Source: DASVUC01 sp038237225 (GTDB lineage Bacteria > Planctomycetota > Phycisphaerae > Tepidisphaerales > Tepidisphaeraceae). Taken from it: DNA of 64,000 nt. Numbering within the stretch: the stretch's first letter is position 1; each line of letters starts with the position of its first letter. The stretch lies in contig JBBRYX010000001.1 in NCBI GenBank assembly GCA_038237225.1, forward strand, positions 310,001-374,000, given 5' to 3'. The notes beneath the pieces are model-generated. The model was not told where the DNA came from. It ran no database searches and saw only the letters and a list, made by a program, of their open reading frames with translations. The translations under genes and the position numbers were made by a program. Below, one piece after another: positions 16,343 to 25,163 of this stretch.

Positions 16343-18061
16343 ATGAACTACAGCCGGTCGTGCATCAAAATGCATCCAAATGCATCACTTTTCGCAATTC
16401 GATCCGGAACATGCCTGATCCTCCGCCCGATCCTCGTCGCCATCGCTATCTCTCTACCCGCCATGCTCTTACGAGCAGAACAGCCCGCCGTCCAATCCGT
16501 CACCGTCCAGTTTGCGGATGGGTCCCAGCAGCAACTCCTCGCCGCGACCGCAGGTCCGCTCGATCCGCATGTCCTTAATCCGGGACGTTGCCTGGGAATC
16601 AATCTCGAAGGCCTCCGTGATTACGACCGCTCCTTCATGTTCATCGACGCCATGAAGACCTGCCGAAAATTCGGCACCGTCCAAATGCCCTACGACGAGA
16701 AGGCCCAGGTCGACGCCAACGGCTGGCCCACCGGCGACGCCGGGACCCTCGTCATCACCGACGCCAAAAACATCAACGGCGTCTACCATTTCTTCGCGAC
16801 CGGCCAATGCGATCTCACTGCGGGTCCCGCCACCGTCCGCAACCTTCACTACGACGAACGCTCCAACCGCACCATGGCCGAGGTCGTGATCAATCAACCC
16901 AAAGACGCCATCGTCACCCTCACCCTCGTCTTCAAAAACACCTTCGGCGGTCTGAAAAACATCAAGCTGTTCCGCCCCGGTTACGACAGCGATGCCGAAA
17001 TCTTCACCAAAGAATTCACCCGCGCCCTCCAACCGTTCGGCGCCATCCGCTTCATGGATTTCCTCGCCACCAACAACTCCGCCATCAAGACCTGGCTCGA
17101 TCGCCCCAAACCCGCCGATGCCACCTTCTCCACCGACAAGGGCGGGCCCTACGAATTCGCCATCGAAATGGGCAACCGCACAGGCAAAGACATCTGGCTC
17201 AACATCCCCGCCCTTGCCGACGACGATCACATCGCAAAACTCGGTGAACTCGTTCGCACAAAGCTCAAGCCCAACCTCAACTGCTTCGTCGAATACAGCA
17301 ACGAAGTCTGGAACGGTCAGTTCCAACAGGCCAAGCAGAATTTCGAAGCCGCAAAGGCCGATGTCGCCGCCGGTGAGAAAACCCTCAACGACGGTGGCCG
17401 CGACGCCAACGTCTACTACTGGGCCTGGCGCCGCGTCGCCAAGCGCAGCATCGAAATCAAGAAACTCATGGGCGAAGACCCCCGCATCAAAGTCGTTCTC
17501 GCATCCCAGGTCGGTTACGACCCCCCCGGTATGGTCATTCGCACGCAGCTCGAATACATCGATAAGCACCACGGAGCGCCGTCGAAGTTCCTCTACGCCA
17601 TTGCCTGCGCACCCTACTTCTCCCCAGGCATGGATCCCGACGACAAGACCCACCAGAAGTGGTACACCCAGCGCGACGACCTCACCGTCGACACCATCTG
17701 CAACCGCCTCCTAACCTGCACCGGCAGCACCCTCAGCCCCCACGTCAAGGCCTATCACGAAGCCGCCCGCAAATACAACATCAAGAGCTTCGCCTACGAA
17801 GCCGGCCTCGACATGCAGCAGTACCAAAACTCCCTCAATGCCAAGATCGCCGCCAACGATGATCCCCGCATGGGCGACGCCCTCGAGCAGTACCTCACCA
17901 ACTGGTACACCGCCGGAGGTGACTCACTCTTCTACTTCAACCTCAACTGCCGCTTCGGAACCTTCGGATATTGGGGCCTCACCGAGGACTCCAGAGTCAT
18001 CAATACCCCCAAATACCAAGCCGCCACCAGAGTCGCCCAAAAACTCAAGCAGCCCGAGTGA
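16343..18061 (+). CDS. Exported glycoside-hydrolase-like protein
   Basis: A 572-residue protein from this start, with a hydrophobic export segment (LILRPILVAIAISLPAMLL) ending near LRAEQ. The body resembles planctomycete TIM-barrel glycosidase-like proteins. LNCFVEYSNEVWNGQF carries an Asn-Glu pair of the sort that supplies the acid/base in clan-A glycosidases, and SFAYEAGLDM could supply the nucleophile Glu. I assign only a carbohydrate-active role. The start is uncertain: ATGs at 16265 (GGGAGG three bases upstream) and 16370 are in frame. Third codon positions are strongly C-rich. Confidence 0.65.
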   Translation: MNYSRSCIKMHPNASLFAIRSGTCLILRPILVAIAISLPAMLLRAEQPAVQSVTVQFADGSQQQLLAATAGPLDPHVLNPGRCLGINLEGLRDYDRSFMFIDAMKTCRKFGTVQMPYDEKAQVDANGWPTGDAGTLVITDAKNINGVYHFFATGQCDLTAGPATVRNLHYDERSNRTMAEVVINQPKDAIVTLTLVFKNTFGGLKNIKLFRPGYDSDAEIFTKEFTRALQPFGAIRFMDFLATNNSAIKTWLDRPKPADATFSTDKGGPYEFAIEMGNRTGKDIWLNIPALADDDHIAKLGELVRTKLKPNLNCFVEYSNEVWNGQFQQAKQNFEAAKADVAAGEKTLNDGGRDANVYYWAWRRVAKRSIEIKKLMGEDPRIKVVLASQVGYDPPGMVIRTQLEYIDKHHGAPSKFLYAIACAPYFSPGMDPDDKTHQKWYTQRDDLTVDTICNRLLTCTGSTLSPHVKAYHEAARKYNIKSFAYEAGLDMQQYQNSLNAKIAANDDPRMGDALEQYLTNWYTAGGDSLFYFNLNCRFGTFGYWGLTEDSRVINTPKYQAATRVAQKLKQPE

Positions 18062-18065
18062 TCTT

Positions 18066-18123
18066 GTAGGGGAGACACTTGTGTCGCCCGCATCCCCCCC
18101 TCTCCCGGAGCGCCGGGAGAGGG
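18066..18123. repeat. TAGGGG repeat and 11-bp hairpin between convergent genes
   Basis: GTAGGGGAGACACTTGTGTCGCCCG at 18066-18090 is one repeat copy. It is followed at 18098-18123 by CCCTCTCCCGG-AGCG-CCGGGAGAGGG, a perfect 11-bp stem. The pair fills the space between convergent genes and may act as a bidirectional terminator. Confidence 0.7.
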
Positions 18124-18153
18124 CCGGGGTATGGACCCGTTCCCCAGTCATCA

Positions 18154-19044
18154 CTACTTCCTCTTCCCCGTCACCACCCGCTGATTCCCCCCATAATCTT
18201 TCAGCACCCGAACATCCTCAAACGCGTCACTCCCAGCAAAAATCTCCGCCACCGCCGCCCCCTGATCAAACTGAATCTCCAGATAAATCCTCCCCCCGCT
18301 TCGAATCCGCTCCGGCGCCTGCTCGATAATCCTCCGATGAACCACCATCCCATCCATCCCGCCATCAAGCGCCATCATCGGCTCATAATCCCGAACGTTC
18401 CGATCCAGCTTCGCGATCTCCCCCGTCGGAATATAAGGTGGATTCGCCAACACCAGATCAAACGGCCGCGCATCCACCATCTCTTTCAACGGCTCAAACA
18501 AATCCCCCCGCGCCACCGTCACCCGCTCCCCCAAACCCAGCCGCTCCAGGTTCCGCCGCGCAACCTCCACCGCCTTCTCCGAAATATCCGTCGCCACCAC
18601 AACCGCGTTCTTCAACCGCGACGCGATCGCCGCCGCGATGCACCCCGAGCCCGTGCACAGATCGATCACCCGCGGAGCCTCAAACCCCGCCGTGTTCCGC
18701 GCCAGTTGCAGCACGTTCTCCACCAGCGTTTCCGTATCCGGCCTCGGAATCAAAACGCCCCGCTCAACCTCGAACTCCAGATTAAAAAAGTGCGCCCGCC
18801 TCGTCAGATACGCAATCGGCTCATGCTCCGCCGCACGCCGCACCAGCTCGCGATACATCGTAAGCTGCTCGTCGCTCACCACATTCTCGTAATCCGTATA
18901 AAGCTTGATCCGCGCCACCCCCATCACATGCGACAGCAGCAACTCCGCCGACAACCTCGGCGAATCAATCTCCTTACGCGTGAAAAAACCACCGGTCCAT
19001 TCCAGCAGGCGTCGAACCGTCCATGATTCGGCGATGTTCGTCAT
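18154..19044 (-). CDS. prmC: Release factor glutamine methyltransferase
   Basis: PrmC (HemK) of 296 residues, which N5-methylates the Gln of the GGQ motif in peptide-chain release factors. It has the family's N-terminal five-helix domain with AHFFNLEFEVERGVLIPRPD, the SAM motif IDLCTGSGC at about residues 127-135, and the catalytic NPPY at 201-204. TAGAAT stands 9 bp before the ATG without a Shine-Dalgarno, which suggests a leaderless mRNA. No prfA is adjacent in this window, unlike the common prfA-prmC arrangement. Confidence 0.94.
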   Translation of the reverse strand: MTNIAESWTVRRLLEWTGGFFTRKEIDSPRLSAELLLSHVMGVARIKLYTDYENVVSDEQLTMYRELVRRAAEHEPIAYLTRRAHFFNLEFEVERGVLIPRPDTETLVENVLQLARNTAGFEAPRVIDLCTGSGCIAAAIASRLKNAVVVATDISEKAVEVARRNLERLGLGERVTVARGDLFEPLKEMVDARPFDLVLANPPYIPTGEIAKLDRNVRDYEPMMALDGGMDGMVVHRRIIEQAPERIRSGGRIYLEIQFDQGAAVAEIFAGSDAFEDVRVLKDYGGNQRVVTGKRK

Positions 19045-19148
19045 AACCCCGCGATTCTAAGTCGACGCCCCCAGATTCCGAAACATCACCCGATCCGCGC
19101 GTAGCGGTCGGGCCGAAGGCCCACCTGGAAAACCACGCTTCTCCAAAA

Positions 19149-19209
19149 GTTAGGGTTTTGTCCGATATTTCCCTTGCGTCAAATCCAAGTACAGGCTATT
19201 TGTTAGGGT
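19149..19209. promoter_or_regulatory. Direct GTTAGGGT sites upstream of XRE/S24 gene
   Basis: GTTAGGGT occurs at 19149-19156 and 19202-19209, 53 bp apart, about five helical turns. The second lies 27 bp before the start codon of the XRE/S24 regulator. Related octamers flank the -35 of the gene at 16343. They are candidate operators for the regulator. Confidence 0.4.
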
Positions 19210-19235
19210 ATTGAACGGATAGAGGGCTGATTCGC

Positions 19236-20093
19236 ATGGATTCCTTAGGCACCAAACTTCGTCGCCAACGCCGCCGGCTCGGCCTCACCTTGGATGAATT
19301 GGCCGGGCGCACCAGAATTTCCAAGCCCTATTTGTCCCTCATCGAAACCGGTCGCGTCCCCAATCCCCCCAGCGATGAGAAACTTCGCCGCTTAGAACAG
19401 ATCCTCGGCTTCCCCACCGGCGAACTCCTCAGCCAAGCCCACATCCAGCGCACCCCGCGCGATGTCCGAGCCGTCCTCGCCAGACTCCTTCAGCAAGGCT
19501 CAGTCGCTGGCGCTCATGCCTCAGCCAACGGCAACAGAAATGGCAAGACCGATCCCGCAAACGGATCCGCCCACCCTTCCTCATCAGTCGCCGCGCCCAT
19601 CAATCTCGATGATTTTTTTCTCAATGGAATGCTCCAGGAAATGGTCGAGCAATCAGCCGGTAATGTCGAGCAGGTCGCTACCAACGCCGTCCCTGTCATC
19701 AACCGTGTTTCCGCCGGATATCCCCGGGATTTCACTGATTTGTCATACCCCAAAGGCGTCGCCGACGACTATGTCGGCTGCCCCGATGTTCACGATAAAG
19801 ACGCCTTCGCCGCCCGCGTGCACGGCGACAGCATGATGCCCAAATATCGCGAAGGCGACATCGTCATCTTCTCACCGGCCGCCGAGCCAAAAAACGGCGA
19901 CGATTGCTTCGTCCGCTTCGACGACAGCCAGACCACCTTCAAGCGCGTCTTCTTCGAAAATGATGATGCGGGATCACCCTCGATTCGCCTTCAACCCCGC
20001 AACGAGCGCTATCGCCCGCAGACGGTTCCCAGCGAGCGTGTGACGGGACTCTACAAGGCCATGTTTCGCTACCAACGGGTGAATCAGGATTGA
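19236..20093 (+). CDS. XRE-family repressor with S24 (LexA-like) peptidase
   Basis: A 285-residue CI/LexA-like regulator. Residues 5-60 form an XRE helix-turn-helix (LTLDELAGRTRISKPYLSLIE). A Ser/Gly/Pro-rich linker follows. The C-terminal S24 domain has the Ala160-Gly161 self-cleavage site, catalytic Ser199 in HGDSMMP and Lys236 in FKRVFF; the Ser-Lys distance of 37 matches LexA. It should repress DNA targets and be inactivated by autocleavage, usually RecA-stimulated after DNA damage. No phage genes are adjacent, so this is more likely a chromosomal stress regulator than a prophage repressor. Confidence 0.87.
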   Translation: MDSLGTKLRRQRRRLGLTLDELAGRTRISKPYLSLIETGRVPNPPSDEKLRRLEQILGFPTGELLSQAHIQRTPRDVRAVLARLLQQGSVAGAHASANGNRNGKTDPANGSAHPSSSVAAPINLDDFFLNGMLQEMVEQSAGNVEQVATNAVPVINRVSAGYPRDFTDLSYPKGVADDYVGCPDVHDKDAFAARVHGDSMMPKYREGDIVIFSPAAEPKNGDDCFVRFDDSQTTFKRVFFENDDAGSPSIRLQPRNERYRPQTVPSERVTGLYKAMFRYQRVNQD

Positions 20094-20347
20094 CTTTAGT
20101 TGTAACGCAAGCGTTCACAGGTACTTACACCCCATACTTGTTCCTGATCGCTTCCCCCGCCTGTGCGTCACTCCACGACCTCTTGACCAAACCGGGCTCG
20201 GCGGGTCCAATAGTGCTCTACTCGCCGTGGGTTCTTCAGTTGTTGATTCAGTGACCGATCAATGAACTTTGACGTGATGACTGGGCAAGCGCCTCGGGCG
20301 CGGGTTCCCTATCGCACGCGCTGGTGAGTATTCGGAAGGAGAGGCAA
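20094..20347. other. Intergenic region, nothing recognised
   Basis: This 254-bp gap contains no open frame of note, no strong promoter pair and no repeat copy. Its last bases carry AAGGAG for the next gene. Confidence 0.5.
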
Positions 20348-20695
20348 ATGCGTACAGCGTCCGTCGCCCTCGCGATGGCATTGGGAATTGCGCTGCTGGC
20401 TGGGCCGAGTCATGCACGCTGCGGAGAAAATGCGGATTTCGATTTCTCCAACGTGCTGCCCCAGGCCCAGCCTGCCGATGCGCACAGCGCCCTCGAGCAG
20501 GCCAATTGGTTCCCCACTTTCATTGATCCCGCGACCGATCCCGTTCCCCACCTGAACCAAAAAACCCTTCCGAGCCGGGACACCGAATTCAGCGCCCCCG
20601 TCGCCCCCCTGCCCCCCGCGGTCTTCGCCGGCTGCGTCGGAATCACCGTCGTCGCCTGGGCCATTCACCGCGTAAAAAAACGCGGCTGGGTCTAG
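20348..20695 (+). CDS. Hypothetical exported protein with C-terminal membrane anchor
   Basis: A 115-residue protein from the ATG at 20348, with AAGGAG six bases upstream. It has a signal peptide (ALGIALLAGPSHA), a Pro-rich middle and a C-terminal hydrophobic segment PPAVFAGCVGITVVAWAIHR followed by basic residues. That C-terminal arrangement resembles a tail anchor or a sorting signal. No function is claimed. Confidence 0.6.
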   Translation: MRTASVALAMALGIALLAGPSHARCGENADFDFSNVLPQAQPADAHSALEQANWFPTFIDPATDPVPHLNQKTLPSRDTEFSAPVAPLPPAVFAGCVGITVVAWAIHRVKKRGWV

Positions 20696-20711
20696 CGATC
20701 GAACTCACTCC

Positions 20712-20735
20712 TGTAGGGGCAGCGCCTGGTCGCCC
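20712..20735 (+). repeat. TAGGGGC repeat copy
   Basis: TGTAGGGGCAGCGCCTGGTCGCCC, a diverged copy of the TAGGGGCGAC palindromic repeat, lies between two convergent genes. Confidence 0.6.
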
Positions 20736-20759
20736 TCTTCGTTTCCACTGGCGCGGTTA

Positions 20760-21719
20760 TCAAACCCCACCCTTCACAGCACTCCCCAAAAAAAGCGCCG
20801 GTCCCTTAGACTGCGGCTCCGGCGGCAAAGGCTCGATCACAACCGCGTCCCTCGCAAACCCATTCCCCACTAAAAGCGACGTCAGCGCCTCAACCGAAAA
20901 CCCCGCGTGCCTCTGGTTCATCTGCCGCCGAAAATCCTCCCGATCGTGCGGCAGAAGATCAACAACAATCAGCTTTCCCCCCGACTTAAGAATCCGCGAA
21001 ATCTCCTTCAAAACCACCGCCGGATCCTCAACGTAAGTCAGAACCAAAACCAGCAGCGCCGCATCGCAACTTGAAGATTCAATCGGAAGCGACTCGACCT
21101 GAGCACGATGCAGCTCAACATTCGATCGCTCGCCCAACCGCTTGCGCGCCGCCTTCAGCATCGCCGCGGAATTATCCACCGCGATCACTTTCCCAACATG
21201 CTGCGAAAGCCGCTCGGTGATTTGCCCGGTCCCGCAACCCAGATCCGCAACCACATAATCATCCGGAAGCAGCGAGAGAATCGCCGAGTGCGTGAACCCG
21301 CTGCCATACATCTCCGCCCGCAGCCGGTCCCACTCACCCGCCGCCCCCGCAAAGAAATTCTGAGTCTCCGATTGCCGCTCACGCAGCACCCGCTCCAGAC
21401 GCAGCTCATCCTGATGAATGGCCGACCATGATCTCGTCTGATCCCGCGTCAGCAGCCACAGCTTCCTCGCTTCATCATCGAGTTCATCCAGAATCAGACG
21501 GTAGAAGTGTGCCGACCCGTCGCGCCGAGAACTAAGCCATTTCAAATCGCTCAGCACGCGCAGATGCCGGCTCACCGTCGACTGCGGAAGCTGCACAATC
21601 TCGCACAGCTCCGCGACGCCAATCTCATTACCCTCAAGAAGGTGGAGCATGCGCAGGCGAGTCTTGTCCGAGAGCGACTCGAACAATCCTACGATGGAAT
21701 CCGGTTGAGAAGAGGGCAT
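20760..21719 (-). CDS. ArsR-type regulator fused to SAM methyltransferase
   Basis: A 319-residue fusion. Residues 5-75 are an ArsR winged helix (LFESLSDKTRLRMLHLLEG, LPQSTVSRHLRVL). Residues 115-300 form a class-I methyltransferase with VVADLGCGTGQI at 157-168 and ESSSCDAALLVLVL. ArsR-methyltransferase fusions often control methionine and SAH metabolism genes in other bacteria. Here ahcY is in the same window but about 8 kb away, so a link is only possible. The ATG at 21719 is chosen because it begins exactly at the HTH; codons upstream to 22226 overlap the divergent gene. Confidence 0.87.
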   Translation of the reverse strand: MPSSQPDSIVGLFESLSDKTRLRMLHLLEGNEIGVAELCEIVQLPQSTVSRHLRVLSDLKWLSSRRDGSAHFYRLILDELDDEARKLWLLTRDQTRSWSAIHQDELRLERVLRERQSETQNFFAGAAGEWDRLRAEMYGSGFTHSAILSLLPDDYVVADLGCGTGQITERLSQHVGKVIAVDNSAAMLKAARKRLGERSNVELHRAQVESLPIESSSCDAALLVLVLTYVEDPAVVLKEISRILKSGGKLIVVDLLPHDREDFRRQMNQRHAGFSVEALTSLLVGNGFARDAVVIEPLPPEPQSKGPALFLGSAVKGGV

Positions 21720-21950
21720 CACAATCCAGCACGCAAAGGTACTAGAGAGGCAGAGGGAGTCAATTCCTGAAGAGCGGCCCCGCCGATCCGCAAATCCCTC
21801 ACGCGTGAACTTCATTAGAAACGGTCGTCTGGCGCTGGATGTCTTCATCCCTGGACCGCTTTGCGCCGATGACAAACAGAGGGATCGCGCGAACGACTGA
21901 CCCGGCGCAGCCATATAACTTCTATGACTGTTCGCGTCGGATGAAGTGCC

Positions 21951-23210
21951 ATGAGCAATCAGCATGTGAAATATCTTCTCGTCGGCGGTGGACTCGCGAG
22001 CGTCTCGGCCGCCGAAGCGATTCGGGATGTCGATGCGCACGGCCAGTTGCTGATCATCGGACAGGAGATCAATCGGCCATATCATCGGCCGCCGTTGTCC
22101 AAACAGTATATGCGCCGCGAGCAATCGCACGAGGACCTTTTCACCCATCCCGCAACCTGGTATCGCGAGCGCGAAATCGCCCTCCGAACCGGTCGCCGCG
22201 CGTCTCGTCTCGACACGGCGCGCCATTCAGTCGCTCTCGATAACGGCGAGGAGATTTCCTTCGATCGCCTGCTCCTCGCAACCGGCGCCGTGCCAAGGCA
22301 TATGGATGTGCCGGGCGCCGAGCTGCCTAACCTTTTTTACCTGCGCACGATCGAAGACGTCGAGCGCCTGCAACACGCGATGGAGCAGGTCGAGCGTATG
22401 CGACGAGCGAAGGCCCACGTCGTCGTCATCGGCGGCGGCGTGCTCGGCGTGGAACTCAGCGCAAGCCTGAAACAGATGGGGCTCGATGTCGAGCTGGTCG
22501 TCGCCGCCGATCATCCCTGGCCAAAATTCGCCGGCGAAGCGACCGGCAAATTCGTCGCCCACTATCTCCAGAGCAAAGGCGTCATCGTGCACACCGGACC
22601 CCGGCCTCTCCGCTTCGAAGGCGATGGCCGGGTGCAGCGCGTGGTGCTGACAGATAAGAACATCACCTGCGACTTCGCCGTAGCCGCGGTCGGCGCGGTG
22701 GCAAATAAGGAGCTGCTCCGCGGCACCGCCATCACCGCTGAAAAAGCCATCCTCGTGAACGATCGCTGCCAAACCAATGTCGAAGGGATCTATGCCGCCG
22801 GTGATTGCTGCGCGGTCTTCGATCCGCTTTTTGGCAAGCATCGCGTCCTGGATCATTGGGACGGTTCTATCGTGACGGGGAAACTCGCGGGCGCAAACAT
22901 GGCTGGCTTAGAGAAGAAGTACGACGCCGTCAGTGTCTTCTTCTCCGATCTATTCGATTGCACGATCAATGTCTGGGGTGAAGCCCGACTCGTCGAACGA
23001 CGAGTCGTGCGCGGGATCGTGAACGTCGAGCATCCCGACTTCGTCGAGATCGGCCTCGCGGCCGATGGAAGGATCGCGCAGATCTTGACGGTAAATCATC
23101 CCGGCGAGGATGAGGTGCTGCGCAATCTTGTGAAGAAAAGACTGAATGTCACTGGGAAAGAGGAAATGTTGAAGGAGCCCGGGGTCGAGCTCAAAGAACT
23201 GCTCACGTAA
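21951..23210 (+). CDS. FAD-dependent pyridine-nucleotide reductase
   Basis: A 419-residue flavoprotein of the NADH-dependent ferredoxin/rubredoxin reductase type. It has an N-terminal FAD motif GGGLASVSAAEAI, a second Rossmann motif for NAD(P)H at VVVIGGGVLGVE, and the FAD-closing motif GIYAAGDCC. It lacks the CxxC redox pair of thioredoxin or mercuric reductases, so electrons should pass to a small external carrier, for instance a ferredoxin. It is divergent from the ArsR-methyltransferase gene across 231 bp and ends at a strong hairpin. Confidence 0.85.
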   Translation: MSNQHVKYLLVGGGLASVSAAEAIRDVDAHGQLLIIGQEINRPYHRPPLSKQYMRREQSHEDLFTHPATWYREREIALRTGRRASRLDTARHSVALDNGEEISFDRLLLATGAVPRHMDVPGAELPNLFYLRTIEDVERLQHAMEQVERMRRAKAHVVVIGGGVLGVELSASLKQMGLDVELVVAADHPWPKFAGEATGKFVAHYLQSKGVIVHTGPRPLRFEGDGRVQRVVLTDKNITCDFAVAAVGAVANKELLRGTAITAEKAILVNDRCQTNVEGIYAAGDCCAVFDPLFGKHRVLDHWDGSIVTGKLAGANMAGLEKKYDAVSVFFSDLFDCTINVWGEARLVERRVVRGIVNVEHPDFVEIGLAADGRIAQILTVNHPGEDEVLRNLVKKRLNVTGKEEMLKEPGVELKELLT

Positions 23211-23240
23211 GAGCGGTCGATTGCTCGTTCACGCAATCAA

Positions 23241-23275
23241 AGAGGGTGAGGAGTTGATCCAACTCCTCACCCTCT
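23241..23275. terminator. 16-bp hairpin, bidirectional terminator-like
   Basis: AGAGGGTGAGGAGTTG pairs perfectly with CAACTCCTCACCCTCT across a three-base ATC loop. It lies 30 bp after the reductase stop and 21 bp before the stop of the convergent small lipoprotein gene. No T-tract follows. Confidence 0.6.
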
Positions 23276-23296
23276 CTGCGTTCTGCAAGCACACGG

Positions 23297-23476
23297 TTAA
23301 CGGGTGGTCTTGCTTTCCATCTTGGTCGTGCGATCGCCGTCGCGGTCGATCGTGGTCGTCTTTTTCATGCTGGTGTCGCGACCGTCGCTCGGGCTGTCGA
23401 CGCCGGCTTCGGCATGACAACCGACGATGGCTGCGCTAAAAATGGTGGCGACGGCAAGGGTGAGAATACGCTTCAT
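23297..23476 (-). CDS. Small lipoprotein
   Basis: A 59-residue protein with a complete lipoprotein signal (KRILTLAVATIFSAAIVGC, lipobox IVGC) and a short, charged, Thr- and Lys-rich tail with D-R-D-G-D-R. The start at 23476 has GGAGG five bases upstream. The tail is too short for a domain. Such planctomycete mini-lipoproteins have no known role. Confidence 0.65.
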   Translation of the reverse strand: MKRILTLAVATIFSAAIVGCHAEAGVDSPSDGRDTSMKKTTTIDRDGDRTTKMESKTTR

Positions 23477-23533
23477 AAAAACCTCCGCTATTGAGCCGGT
23501 CTCTTGCCGGCGGTTTTCGCGAGCCAAGGCAGT

Positions 23534-23560
23534 CCCATGGCTAAAGCCATGGGCTTGGCC
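23534..23560. repeat. GGGCTGAAGCC-type palindrome (copy 2)
   Basis: CCCATGGCTAAAGCCATGGGCTTGGCC, a compensated variant of the copies at 2985 and 26300: the arms changed together, so the hairpin is kept. Confidence 0.7.
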
Positions 23561-23683
23561 ACTCTGCGTAGCGGGTTGAACAAAGCGAGTGCCAAAGCGG
23601 GCTGAGGTGAAGAATCTTCGCGTTTTGAGGCAACTTGGGCACCTTTTGAGCCTGCGGGTGATCGTCGGGGGGCGACAAAACTA

Positions 23684-25003
23684 TCAGGTCGTGGCGGCAG
23701 ATTGACCTGACGCAATCGCGGTATCGCGCTCGAGGTACTTCGCTCCCGCCATCCAGAATACGCCCGCGAGAGCCATCACGGTCACGACGACATAGAACGC
23801 CGCGTTCCACGAGTATCCGGCGACATAACCCAGAATGGGCGGCGACGCGGCATCGCCAAAGGCGTGGATCAGGAAGATGTTCAACGCAAACGCGCTGGCG
23901 CGAACTCTTGGATGCGTGACGTTTGCCAGAATTGTGTTGGAGGGTCCGGTGTTGAAGAACAGGCAGAACTCGGCGAGGAAGATGGCGGCCCAAGCGTATG
24001 GGAACGGGAGATAGAGCATCGCGATCACGCACGGACAGGCGGCGGCGATGCCCACGCCGGAGACCAGAAAGTACGAACCCGAATAGCGATTGCGAAGCTT
24101 GTCGCCGATGTAACCCCCGAGGAACGTGGCGATGAAACCGGCGACGGCAGTGAGGGCGCCGAAGATGAAATTCACCTGCGACAGCGATCCTTCGTGGCCG
24201 TACTGCAGCTTGAATCGATGCTCCACAATGTAGTGCGGCATCCAGAAGGAGATGCCGCCGATGGCGAAGGTCATCGCCATCATGCCTGCGGTGTCGAGCA
24301 GATACGACGGGATGCGAAAGAGGTTGAGATAGTCGCGCAGCGTCGGTTTGTTGGAGCTGCGCGATGAGTGAGCATTCGATGAAAGCGAATCAGCCGCACC
24401 GCGCGGCGGCTCTTTCATGAAAAAGCAAAGCGCGCCGAGCAGGATGCCTGGCGGCGCTAGCACGTAGAAGGCGGTTCTCCACCCGAAGCGGGTGGCGAGG
24501 AAGCCGCCGAGGATATAGCCGGCGGCGGAGCCGACCGGGATCGCCATGTAAAACCAGGCGAGAACCTGGCCGCGCCTGGAGACGGGATAAAGGTCGGAGA
24601 TCAGCGTGGGCGCGGCGGGGCCGTAGCCGGCTTCACCGATTCCGATGAACATCCGGGTGATCAGGAGCGCGGTGAAGGTGTGGGCGAGGCCGGATGCGCC
24701 GGAGGCGAGAGACCAGAGCACGACGGCGATGCCGCAGAGGATCCAGCGGCTCATGCGGTCGGCGAGCCAGCCGAAGATCGGGGCGGCGATCATGTAGGTG
24801 ATCGTGAAGACGGTGACGAGTGATCCCATCTTCGCGAGGTTTTCGCGGGTCTCGGGGCCGAGGAGATCGTGGCAGACGCGCGGGACGACGGCGGCGAGAA
24901 CGTAGCGGTCGATGTAATTGAAGAGATTGATCGACAGGAGGAGGATGAGCGACAGGCGGGCGTGGGGGAGAGGGGATTGGCGGGCGGAGATCAGCTCGGA
25001 CAT
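23684..25003 (-). CDS. MFS transporter (spinster-like)
   Basis: A 439-residue major facilitator with about 12 hydrophobic segments. The first helix region reads LLLSINLFNYIDRYVLAAVVP, the NxxDR motif typical of spinster/hexuronate-type MFS carriers, and GWLADRMSRW is the loop 2-3 signature. The sequence does not reveal the substrate. It lies alone between hairpin 25083-25120 and a repeat copy. Confidence 0.87.
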   Translation of the reverse strand: MSELISARQSPLPHARLSLILLLSINLFNYIDRYVLAAVVPRVCHDLLGPETRENLAKMGSLVTVFTITYMIAAPIFGWLADRMSRWILCGIAVVLWSLASGASGLAHTFTALLITRMFIGIGEAGYGPAAPTLISDLYPVSRRGQVLAWFYMAIPVGSAAGYILGGFLATRFGWRTAFYVLAPPGILLGALCFFMKEPPRGAADSLSSNAHSSRSSNKPTLRDYLNLFRIPSYLLDTAGMMAMTFAIGGISFWMPHYIVEHRFKLQYGHEGSLSQVNFIFGALTAVAGFIATFLGGYIGDKLRNRYSGSYFLVSGVGIAAACPCVIAMLYLPFPYAWAAIFLAEFCLFFNTGPSNTILANVTHPRVRASAFALNIFLIHAFGDAASPPILGYVAGYSWNAAFYVVVTVMALAGVFWMAGAKYLERDTAIASGQSAATT

Positions 25004-25082
25004 CCTGCGGGATGATCAGTGATCGAGGCGGGGGATGCAATGACGAATGGCGAAATCAGAAAATGACGAAAGAAGCTCGAAA

Positions 25083-25120
25083 GACGAAGCCCGAATCACT
25101 TTCGTGATTCGGGCTTCGTC
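25083..25120. terminator. 17-bp hairpin downstream of csrA
   Basis: GACGAAGCCCGAATCAC and its exact complement flank a TTTC loop. On the minus strand it follows csrA and precedes a T-rich stretch, so it may terminate the fliW-csrA transcript. AATGACGAA words around it resemble those in the hairpin at 13454. Confidence 0.55.
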
Positions 25121-25163
25121 ATTGATTCGGAATTCGGGTTTTGAGATTCGGGATTTCAAACCC

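Noticed and set aside
16469..17653. A 394-codon minus-strand frame
   Set aside because: It is antisense to the glycosidase-like gene and very Gly/Val/Asp-rich, as expected from a C-rich complementary gene.
19236..20093. Prophage repressor
   Set aside because: The XRE/S24 protein has the CI-like layout, but no phage structural, integrase or lysis genes lie nearby.
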